This document shows positions 8,201 through 15,230 of a DNA stretch of 64,000 nt, piece after piece. The number at the start of each line of letters is the position of its first letter. The first letter of the stretch is position 1. Origin of the DNA: Actinosynnema sp. ALI-1.44 (lineage in GTDB: Bacteria > Actinomycetota > Actinomycetes > Mycobacteriales > Pseudonocardiaceae); the NCBI RefSeq assembly GCF_001984155.1, contig NZ_MTQO01000051.1, positions 550,475-614,474 on the forward strand, given 5' to 3'. The translations under genes and the position numbers were made by a program. Under the pieces are notes generated by a model. That model made no database searches. It had not been told where the DNA came from and saw only the letters and a program-made list of their open reading frames with translations.

Positions 8201-9967
8201 CTAGCGAACGTCTTTGTCCGCGACCGCGAACAGCACGCCGTGCGGTCTGGCGTACGAGGTGGCGCCATGCGGCCAGCGGTTGCGGTTGAAGTTGACGCAC
8301 GTGCCGTCATGACGGCCGTCGGAGAACGACGTGTCCAGGGACAGCCGCCCGTGGTGTCCGATGTCGACCATGCACACCTTGTGGTTGCCGTCCTGGCTGG
8401 CCGCCGCGACGAAGTAGTTCGCGACCACCAGGCGCTTCGGCTGTGTGGTCTCGTGGTAGTAGCCGTCCCAGCCGAGCCGGAAGTTGTCCAGCGCGCCCCA
8501 GTGCGGACCGCCGCCGCCGTCGTTGGTGGTGTCCCGGATCGGCAGGATGCCGAGGACGGCGGGGCAGTCGGGCTCCGCGCCGCCCTGGGTGACCTCTTCG
8601 ATGGTGTCGATGCTGCACCGGGTGTCCTTGCCCGCGGCCACCAGCTTCTGGATGTCCAGGACGTACACCATGCCGGTGAGCGCTTCACCCGGTGAGAACA
8701 GCCCGCCTGCCCGGACGGTGTGGTAGAGGTACCGGTCGTCGGGACTGGTCTGCAGCCACGAACCCCCGTCCGCGCCCGCGGTCGGCGTGTTGGTCGGGAA
8801 GATCTTCTTGAAGGCGGTCGTGTCGTCGAAGACCTCACGCCACACCGGGTTCGGGTCGGTGATGTCGGGCGTGTAGTAGATCACTCCACCGCCCATTGTG
8901 GACACGAAGGCGCCCTTGTGCTCCGGCCGGTTGGTCACCGTCGTTTCCATGGCGCCGTAGGGTTCGTCGACGAGGGGCAGCGGTTCCTGGCGCGGACCGT
9001 TCGGCAGCCGGGACAGCGAGACCAGCGACGGGTTGTTGCGCTGGGAGATGTCGAAGATCCGGACCGTGTCGCGGGAGAACAGGTAGTCGTCGGGATCACC
9101 GGTCGGTGGCCCCGGCGGCCCGAGGATCTCGCGGACCTCGAGGAAGTCGGCGGTGACCATCCGGTTCAGATCCTCACGCACCTGTATGCCGTGCGGGTTG
9201 GCGCAGGTCTTGACCGCCATCGCGGGGTTGTTCTTGCACGTGGCGCCTTCCGAAGTCGGTCGCGCCACCGGGATCTCAGCGAGTGTCCGCCCGTCCGGTC
9301 CGAACCGGACGATCTCGCCGGGGGAGCCGCCGAACCCGTTGCCGACACGGACTTCGCCGTTGGTGTACGTGCACGGACCGGACACACTCGGTCCGCCCAT
9401 GTAGGTGCCGTACGCGGTTCCGTCCTTGAGGACCCAGTACGCGTCCGGAACCGACCCGCACGGCGTCTGGCTGGGTGGCGCCACTCCGGCGAGGCTCAGC
9501 CGCGGGAGCTTGGTCGCGTCGAACACGAAGGTGGTGCTGGTGAACATCGCACCCGCGTAGATCTTGTCGCCCTTGTGCCAGATGTACTGCATGTGATGGG
9601 GCTCGGTCTGCGTGTCCGGCCCCATGGTGACCGTGTTGACCACCTTGCCGTAGGTCGGTGAGTGCTTCGTCGCGTCGATCACCGCGAGGAAGTCGGGATC
9701 CTGGCGGCTGCCGGTCGACTTCTCCGAACCGGCCCAGACCAGCAGCCACTCCTTGCGGATACCGTGGCCGCGTCTGTCCTGGACGATGTGGTTGGTCGCG
9801 GTGTAGGTCTTTCCATCCGGAGCGGTGAATGTCGACGTGCTGATGTCGACCGCGTCGGCGGTGGCGGGCGCGGGCGCACCGGTGACCACACCGGCCGCGA
9901 CGCACAGGGTGCCGAGCATGGCGGCGAATCGCCGACGACGGGCCTTCGTCAACCGGGATCGGAACAT
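8201..9967 (-). CDS. Secreted SBP56-related beta-propeller protein
   Basis: A 588-aa exported protein with a basic N-terminus and hydrophobic signal (LGTLCVAAGVVTGAPAPATA). The body resembles the selenium-binding protein 56 / methanethiol oxidase propeller: FLAVIDATKHSPTYGKVV near the start, PHHMQYI, NPHGIQV, FDISQRNNPSLVS, GGPHWGALDNFRLGWDG and a final RPHGVLF, with many conserved His residues that could bind metal. The ATG at 9967 is chosen because AGGAG lies 10 bases upstream; an upstream in-frame start adds 30 non-signal residues. It stands alone between the two esterases on the same strand. The substrate is unknown; oxidase activity is only a family-based guess. Confidence 0.75.
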   Translation of the reverse strand: MFRSRLTKARRRRFAAMLGTLCVAAGVVTGAPAPATADAVDISTSTFTAPDGKTYTATNHIVQDRRGHGIRKEWLLVWAGSEKSTGSRQDPDFLAVIDATKHSPTYGKVVNTVTMGPDTQTEPHHMQYIWHKGDKIYAGAMFTSTTFVFDATKLPRLSLAGVAPPSQTPCGSVPDAYWVLKDGTAYGTYMGGPSVSGPCTYTNGEVRVGNGFGGSPGEIVRFGPDGRTLAEIPVARPTSEGATCKNNPAMAVKTCANPHGIQVREDLNRMVTADFLEVREILGPPGPPTGDPDDYLFSRDTVRIFDISQRNNPSLVSLSRLPNGPRQEPLPLVDEPYGAMETTVTNRPEHKGAFVSTMGGGVIYYTPDITDPNPVWREVFDDTTAFKKIFPTNTPTAGADGGSWLQTSPDDRYLYHTVRAGGLFSPGEALTGMVYVLDIQKLVAAGKDTRCSIDTIEEVTQGGAEPDCPAVLGILPIRDTTNDGGGGPHWGALDNFRLGWDGYYHETTQPKRLVVANYFVAAASQDGNHKVCMVDIGHHGRLSLDTSFSDGRHDGTCVNFNRNRWPHGATSYARPHGVLFAVADKDVR

Positions 9968-10108
9968 GAGCGTGGCTCCTAGCTGGGACAGGACGGCGAT
10001 GTTCGGATGAGACCCGGAGGGTGTGGAACAGGCAACAACTACAGAATCGTATAGCAAGTCATCGCAGGTGAGAACAGGTCCAATGGAAACTTTTCTCGTG
10101 ACGGTGTC

Positions 10109-11704
10109 TCAGGCCGGGATCGTGGACCAGAACGCGCAGTTGTGCCGCTGTGCCAGGTCGTCGACGGTGTGCACGCCGCCCGGTCCGGTGTCCAGTGACA
10201 GCGTTTTCTCTGGTGTGGCAGGGAATGTGAAGGCCGGCCACTGAGGAAGGCCGTGGCCGTTCGGGGTTCCGCCGGCGACGAATCCCGCCCACTGCCGGGT
10301 CATCGTCGTGGCCAGCCGCCGTTGCTCCGGCGACAGCTCCGGGCGGAAGCCTTCGACGTCGATCAGGTACGCGACTTCCGACGTGTGGTACGCGCCGCTC
10401 GGGATGTCCGCGGGGAACTCGGTGAACGGTGGCGCGGCCCGATCGGCGAACTCGTAGGCGTAGACCCGGGTGTGCCGGGCGAGCGAGCGCATCCCGGACA
10501 GCGCCGTGCAGGTCCAGACCCGGTCGCCGAGCACCGTCGCCCACGCCAGCCCCGCTGATCCGAAGGCCTCGATCGAGTAGCGGGCCAGGACACGCGGCGC
10601 ATGATCACCGAAGGACTCGACGAGCGTCTCCTGGTAGCGCTGCGGGGTTATCGGTTGTGGCCAGAGCACCGCGGCGAAGTGGCGGCCCTCGTCGCGTGTG
10701 GTGCCGGTCAGCACCGGCACCCGGTGGAACCGCCCGTCGCGCAGCGCCTGGGCGGGGTCGACGGGAAGCACGTCGTTGCCGTAGCCCGGTCCGGGCAGGG
10801 CGGACGCGACCTCGTCGTAGAGCAGGTCCTTGGCGGGTACCTGGCGCAGGCAGTCGACCGCGCTCGCCGGGTCACGGCAACCGCGTGCCACCGCGAGCGA
10901 GACGCCGGCTGACGCCACTTCGGCGCTGGGGATCCAGGTCGCACCCGGCGGCTGGCCGGGATAGATCCCGTTGGCCGGCCACGTCTGCGAGCAGCCGCCG
11001 CTCTGCATGAGCAGCCGGTGGAACAGGCCGGCGGCGGTGGGTGACGTCAGGTGCGCGCAGGCCGTCATCGCTCCCGCCGAGCTGCCGCCCAGCGTGACGT
11101 TGCCGGGGTCCCCGCCGAAAGCGGCGATGTGTGTCCGTACCCACCGCAGTGCGGCCTGCTGGTCCTGCAAGCCGAAGCCGCCCGAACCGGCGAGCGTGGG
11201 ATGTCCGAAGTAGGCGAAGACGCCCAGCCGGTAGTTCGGCGTCACGATGATCATCCGCCCGGCCGCGGCCAGCCGCTCGACGTGCTGGTCCGCCCCGGAG
11301 CCGCTGATGAAGCCACCGCTGTGCAGCCACACCAGCACGGGCAGCGGGCGGTGGCGGGGCGGTGTCCGCGGCGTGGTGACGTTCAGGTAGAGGCAGTCCT
11401 CCTCGGTACTGACCGGAGTGCCCTGCCCGGCGTCCTGCGCACACCGCGCACCAGGTTTGGTGGCGTCCCGGATCCCGGTCCATCGATCGGCCGCGTCCGG
11501 TGGGCGCCACCGCGCGGCACCGACCGGCGGCGCGGCGAACGGAATGCCCTGGAACAGCCGCGTCCGCTCGGCGATCGAGCCGCGGAGCAGACCGGACGGG
11601 GTGCGGACGACCTGCCCGGTGTCGACCGTCGCCGACGCCGGTACGCCGAAGCACGTCAGGGTGAGGAGTGCGGCGGTCAGGAAACCGCCGAGCCGGTGGC
11701 GCAT
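10109..11704 (-). CDS. Secreted type-B carboxylesterase, copy 2
   Basis: A 531-aa paralogue of the 6414-8057 esterase, with a signal peptide ending near VPASATVD. Conserved motifs are EDCLYLNVTTPR, VWLHSGGFISGSG, the nucleophile elbow LGGSSAGAM (GSSAG where the family usually has GESAG), GTTRDEGRHF and YHTSEVAYL. The first oxyanion Gly-Gly-Gly is changed to HSGGF. The ATG at 11704 has GAGGGAG about 7 bases upstream; a GTG at 11719 overlapping the previous stop is an alternative. It follows the membrane acyltransferase gene with virtually no gap, so the pair could add and remove an acyl group. Confidence 0.92.
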   Translation of the reverse strand: MRHRLGGFLTAALLTLTCFGVPASATVDTGQVVRTPSGLLRGSIAERTRLFQGIPFAAPPVGAARWRPPDAADRWTGIRDATKPGARCAQDAGQGTPVSTEEDCLYLNVTTPRTPPRHRPLPVLVWLHSGGFISGSGADQHVERLAAAGRMIIVTPNYRLGVFAYFGHPTLAGSGGFGLQDQQAALRWVRTHIAAFGGDPGNVTLGGSSAGAMTACAHLTSPTAAGLFHRLLMQSGGCSQTWPANGIYPGQPPGATWIPSAEVASAGVSLAVARGCRDPASAVDCLRQVPAKDLLYDEVASALPGPGYGNDVLPVDPAQALRDGRFHRVPVLTGTTRDEGRHFAAVLWPQPITPQRYQETLVESFGDHAPRVLARYSIEAFGSAGLAWATVLGDRVWTCTALSGMRSLARHTRVYAYEFADRAAPPFTEFPADIPSGAYHTSEVAYLIDVEGFRPELSPEQRRLATTMTRQWAGFVAGGTPNGHGLPQWPAFTFPATPEKTLSLDTGPGGVHTVDDLAQRHNCAFWSTIPA

Positions 11705-11715
11705 GACAGTCTCCC

Positions 11716-12903
11716 TCACGGGCGGCCGCCCGCTTTGCGGGCACTTGGTCGTCGGGGCTCAGGGGTGACTTCGCCGACGCGCCTCGAGGACCCGTACCGG
11801 CGGAGCACGGGCACTTCCACCGCGCGGTACAGCAGCCAGGACAGCAGGAGCGACACCACGAACAGCGCGAGCACCACCACCACCGACTCGAAGTCGTTGA
11901 GGCTCTGGCCGAGGTCGAGCGCGCCGAGCACGTAGAGCAGGACCAGCCGGTGCACCAGGTACAGCGCGTACGAGATCTCGCCGAGCCAGACAAGCGGCCT
12001 GCTCCGCAGCGGTGAGAACCGGCCTTCGACATCCGCCACCGCGCCCGCGCCGATGATCAGCGCGATGGGCACGATCAGGTACGCCACCAGGCTGAAGGTG
12101 GACGGGACCAGGGTGGCCGGCACGTAACCGATCACGGCCAGCAGCGTCGCGGTGCCCATGCCCACCGGGATCCAGCGGCCGGAGCGCACGATCTCGGCGA
12201 GAATCATGCCGAGGACGAACTCGAGGGCGCGCACCGGCGGGAGGAAGTAGACGAACCAGCCCTGCCAGGTGACGACCTCGGGCGCGTACGGAAGCGCGGA
12301 GCCGGGCAGCAGTCCGGCGACCAGCGGCACGATCGCGATCGCCACGACGACCCCCGCCGCCCACCACCAGAGCCTGTGCGGCGCGATCCGGCGGACGCCG
12401 GCGATCAGCAGCGGGAAGCTGGCGTAGAAGAAAACCTCGCACGCCAGCGACCAGCTGACGCCGTTGATGCCGTCGAGCAGGTCGTAGCGGGGGAACCAGC
12501 TGTGGACCAGCAGCAGGTTCGACAGGAACTGCCAGACCGTCGGCAGGGTTCCGGTCAGCCACATCAGGCCAAGGGTGATCACGAAGGTGACCACGTGATT
12601 GGGGTAGATCTTGAAGATCCGGCGGCGCCAGAAGCGGCGCGCGGTGTCGTCGGGCCTGGCCGACCAGGCGAGGACGAATCCACTGAGGACGAAGAAGAAC
12701 GACACCCCGATGGCGGCCGACGGGGCCCACACGGTGCTCAGCGCCGTCGCCACCGGGCCGGAACTGGTTGGGAACTCGGTGAAGGCGTGTGCGAAGAAGA
12801 CCATGCCCGCCGCGACGAACCGCATTCCGGTCAGCGTGGGCAACCGGGACCTTCCGGTTGTGCGGCCGGAGCGCCCGAGATCGGCGTCGCTGCTGGAGAC
12901 CAT
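11716..12903 (-). CDS. Membrane acyltransferase, acyltransferase-3 (OafA-like) family
   Basis: A 395-aa integral membrane protein with about ten hydrophobic segments. It shows the family opening LPTLTGMRFVAAGMVFFAHA with the catalytic-type His, the segment FFFVLSGFVLAW, and RRIFKIYPNH. Such enzymes transfer acyl groups (often acetyl) to sugars or antibiotics at the membrane. The ATG at 12903 has GGAAGG 9 bases upstream. It heads a two-gene unit with esterase 2, which starts at its stop codon. The most likely cluster role is acylation of a sugar or hydroxyl on the exported product (inference). Confidence 0.9.
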   Translation of the reverse strand: MVSSSDADLGRSGRTTGRSRLPTLTGMRFVAAGMVFFAHAFTEFPTSSGPVATALSTVWAPSAAIGVSFFFVLSGFVLAWSARPDDTARRFWRRRIFKIYPNHVVTFVITLGLMWLTGTLPTVWQFLSNLLLVHSWFPRYDLLDGINGVSWSLACEVFFYASFPLLIAGVRRIAPHRLWWWAAGVVVAIAIVPLVAGLLPGSALPYAPEVVTWQGWFVYFLPPVRALEFVLGMILAEIVRSGRWIPVGMGTATLLAVIGYVPATLVPSTFSLVAYLIVPIALIIGAGAVADVEGRFSPLRSRPLVWLGEISYALYLVHRLVLLYVLGALDLGQSLNDFESVVVVLALFVVSLLLSWLLYRAVEVPVLRRYGSSRRVGEVTPEPRRPSARKAGGRP

Positions 12904-12958
12904 GGCGAGGGACCTTCCGTCAGGCCAGGACGTCACCGGATCGACCGACGCTAGCACG

Positions 12959-12988
12959 TTGCGCAATAATGCTACAGAAACATATACT
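12959..12988 (+). promoter_or_regulatory. Candidate promoter/regulatory element in the divergent region
   Basis: TTGCGC (12959-12964), an 18-base spacer and TATACT (12983-12988) form a plausible plus-strand promoter about 150 bases before the apoprotein-like gene. The core GCTACAGAAACATATAC (12971-12987) recurs with changes at 13654-13670 and, inverted relative to its gene, at 10039-10055. It also lies just upstream of the minus-strand acyltransferase gene, so it may serve both directions. Confidence 0.45.
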
Positions 12989-13144
12989 CATTGTGCGTCG
13001 CCGGTAACGCGGAGCGACGTGGCGACCGGTGCGCGCGCACAGGCGTGTGGTCCGTTTTGGGTCAGAAGTCTGATCTGGCTGGGCCTTGTCGTCTCGCGTA
13101 CGGGCGTCCCTCATCCACCCATTTCTGATGATCGGGGCACAGAA

Positions 13145-13585
13145 GTGACTTTCAGCAGGAGATCTCGCGTCCTTGGCAGGGTTGCCGCGGTTTCTTTCGG
13201 CCTGGCGCTGGGCGCTCAGGTCGGCATTGGTGCCGCCGCGTCCGCGCCGGGCCTGTCCGTCACGCCGTCGACCGGACTGTCGCACGGCCAGGCGGTGACC
13301 GTGTCGGTGAGCGGTTTCCCGGCGAACGCCGTGGTGTGGGTGTCGGAGTGCGCGGAACCGACAGCCGGTCACGTCGTCTGTGACATCCCGGGAATTTCCC
13401 AGATCACCGCGGACGGCGGCGGCGCCGGGTCCACCACGCTCACGGCGTGGCAGAAGTACACCGCCTACAGCGAACCGGGTGTCGTGTGGGGCACCGTTGA
13501 CTGCGCGACCGTCTCGGGTGGATGTTTCGTCGCCGCCGCGACGGACAGCTCACCCATGATCAAGCAAGCGATCTCGTTCGGCTGA
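13145..13585 (+). CDS. Secreted neocarzinostatin-apoprotein-like protein
   Basis: A 146-aa exported protein starting at GTG 13145, with a signal peptide (RVAAVSFGLALGAQVGIGAAA). The mature part, SVTPSTGLSHGQAVTVSVSG then SECAEPTAGHVVCDIPG, VTVDCATVSGGC-like cysteine pairs and a final KQAISFG, matches the neocarzinostatin/enediyne apoprotein family: seven-stranded immunoglobulin-like fold, two disulphides, WGTVDC and ISF motifs. Known members bind and protect a reactive chromophore. No enediyne PKS is in the window, so any ligand would be different, possibly the aromatic polyketide. Related domains also occur in genomes without enediynes, so the carrier role is inference. Confidence 0.85.
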   Translation: MTFSRRSRVLGRVAAVSFGLALGAQVGIGAAASAPGLSVTPSTGLSHGQAVTVSVSGFPANAVVWVSECAEPTAGHVVCDIPGISQITADGGGAGSTTLTAWQKYTAYSEPGVVWGTVDCATVSGGCFVAAATDSSPMIKQAISFG

Positions 13586-13646
13586 CCGGAGCGTCCTCGG
13601 TCGGTGTGCGCGCCATGCCGGTTGTGTCCGTACCTTGGCGCGACTG

Positions 13647-13671
13647 TTGACTAGCTACTAAAACATATAGT
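13647..13671 (+). promoter_or_regulatory. Candidate promoter of the 400-aa protein gene
   Basis: TTGACT (13647-13652) and TATAGT (13666-13671) are separated by only 13 bases, short for a standard promoter, which suggests activator dependence. The intervening GCTACTAAAACATATAG (13654-13670) is a near copy of the element at 12971-12987. The gene starts about 80 bases downstream. Confidence 0.45.
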
Positions 13672-13753
13672 TTGATGGACGCGTTGAGTCTCACGGACGC
13701 CGCGGTCGGCGGCGTCCGAAGCACAACCTGACAGGCTCCTGGAGGTGTCTGGA

Positions 13754-14956
13754 TTGAGTTCATTGCGGGAGACCTACGAATCACTGAACCTGGAACCCAA
13801 GCCGATCCGTCCGCACATTCTGGCGGCGGCAACGGTGGTCTTCGGTGACGACTACTACGCGGGGCGGAAGGAGACCATCAACCTCTCCGGTTTCGTTCAG
13901 CTCAACAAGTGGCCGATGCCCGGGTTCGAGCACACGGTGGACGAGAAGGGCTACGCGGAGTTCGCGACCGAGCTGATCAGCGCGCCCGAGGTCGGCATCA
14001 AGGGCTTCAGCTACGAGTTGGACGACCGCATCCAGGTGCTGTCCAACCCGTTCCTGCCCAACAGCGGGCACGTGCGTCAGATCGTGCCGGGCAAGAACTT
14101 CCCGGCCGAGTTCTACATCCGCCGGTTCGGCATCCTCGAGTCCAGCACACTGCGGCTGGCCCACCGCAACGTGATCGACATCTACGGCGTCGTGGACAGC
14201 GTTCCGCCGTTCAAGAAGCCGCTGACCGGTCCGTACCTGGGCAAGCCGCGTGGTGACGGTCCGTTCGACGTCGTGCAGGCACCGAACGTGGTGCGCGGCA
14301 CGACGCTGCCGGAGGCCTGGTACCAGGCCAACGACGAGAACGAGCCGGTCGGCATCACGCCGTCGATGTTCTTCGCACCGAGTGCGGGCCCGTGCATGTC
14401 GATGCTGGTGGACCCCTCGATGATCATGCAGGTCTCGCTCGAGGGCCAGGCGACCGTCGAGGTCGGCGGCAAGACCGTGAAGATCGACCTCGCCGGTGAC
14501 TACCGGAAGGCGGCCGGCACGGAGATCCTGCTGTTCGGGCCGGAGAAGCACGACGAAGGCGCCGGTGTGCAGGCGCAGATCGCGCGTGTCGCGGTGACCG
14601 GCCACTGCGCCGAACTCGGCGGCCGCGTGATGCTGCGGGTGAGCTGGCCGCGTCCGTCCGGCGGCACGCTCGGCGAGGGCGACGAGGACAGCCTGAGCCG
14701 CGTGAAGTACCCGAGCGAACTGCACATCGACACCGAGTTCGAACTCGTGACCCCGGAAGCGACGCTGTACGCGACCAACCCGGTGCACGTTTTCGGCAAG
14801 CTGTCGAGCATGGAGGCGACCGGCACCGAGCTGCAGATGAACGGCACGGACACCGCGCTGGTCACCACCGAGGACGAGGTCAAGGCCCGGCTCACCGGTG
14901 TCAACCTCGTGATGCGGGACGCGTACGTCGGCGAGCACGCTGCTGTGAACGTCTGA
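13754..14956 (+). CDS. Unrecognised 400-aa beta-rich protein
   Basis: I do not recognise this family with certainty. The protein is soluble, has no signal peptide or membrane segment, and looks beta-strand rich throughout (NLSGFVQLNKWPMPGFEHTV, VSLEGQATVEVGGKTVKI, LRVSWPRPSGG, TGTELQMNGTDTALV). The TTG at 13754 is the best start because GGAGG (13741-13745) lies 8 bases before it; a GTG at 13745 overlaps that ribosome site. It follows the apoprotein-like gene with its own candidate promoter and is closed by a strong hairpin. Codon use matches its neighbours. A structural or ligand-binding role is possible, not shown. Confidence 0.85.
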   Translation: MSSLRETYESLNLEPKPIRPHILAAATVVFGDDYYAGRKETINLSGFVQLNKWPMPGFEHTVDEKGYAEFATELISAPEVGIKGFSYELDDRIQVLSNPFLPNSGHVRQIVPGKNFPAEFYIRRFGILESSTLRLAHRNVIDIYGVVDSVPPFKKPLTGPYLGKPRGDGPFDVVQAPNVVRGTTLPEAWYQANDENEPVGITPSMFFAPSAGPCMSMLVDPSMIMQVSLEGQATVEVGGKTVKIDLAGDYRKAAGTEILLFGPEKHDEGAGVQAQIARVAVTGHCAELGGRVMLRVSWPRPSGGTLGEGDEDSLSRVKYPSELHIDTEFELVTPEATLYATNPVHVFGKLSSMEATGTELQMNGTDTALVTTEDEVKARLTGVNLVMRDAYVGEHAAVNV

Positions 14957-14975
14957 CGACGGGTTGATCGGATGT

Positions 14976-15007
14976 CCGCGCGGCCCGTGAACTCACGGGC
15001 CGCGCGG
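14976..15007. terminator. Perfect 15-bp hairpin, bidirectional terminator
   Basis: CCGCGCGGCCCGTGA (14976-14990) pairs perfectly with TCACGGGCCGCGCGG (14993-15007) around a 2-base centre. It sits between the convergent ends of the 400-aa protein gene and the 48-aa peptide ORF, so it can stop transcription from both sides. Confidence 0.85.
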
Positions 15008-15026
15008 AAGCCTGTGCGGGGGCGGT

Positions 15027-15173
15027 TTATTCGTCCCGCGACCGTTCGATCACGAAGATCGTGTCGCTGAAGGACAGTCGCAGCAGGTCGACGGTGAACT
15101 GCTGCTCCCCGCCGGTGGGGTCGACAGTGGGTTCGACGGCGGTGTCGGCGGTGGATGGCGGAAGCTCGGGCAC
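15027..15173 (-). CDS. 48-aa peptide ORF at the end of the PLP enzyme/SBP operon
   Basis: A short frame on the minus strand, GTG at 15173 to TAA at 15027, with a strong ribosome site (GAGGAG, 7 bases upstream). It encodes an acidic, Pro/Thr-rich N-terminal half (PELPPSTADTAVEPTVDPT), a Gly-Gly at residues 21-22, and a C-terminal half FTVDLLRLSFSDTIFVIE ending RSRDE. It contains no Cys. It follows the solute-binding protein gene by 57 bases in the same direction and is closed by the hairpin at 14976. The layout resembles a leader with a double-glycine site and a 26-residue core, so a precursor peptide is possible; a small accessory protein is equally possible. Confidence 0.55.
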   Translation of the reverse strand: MPELPPSTADTAVEPTVDPTGGEQQFTVDLLRLSFSDTIFVIERSRDE

Positions 15174-15230
15174 AAGTCACTCCTCACCTGTGGAATGCAC
15201 GTAACAGCGCCGGACCAGGTGGGCGCCGGA

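Noticed and set aside
13145..13585. Enediyne cluster based on the apoprotein-like gene
   Set aside because: No enediyne PKS, thioesterase or unbranched-chain genes; the PKS is type II.
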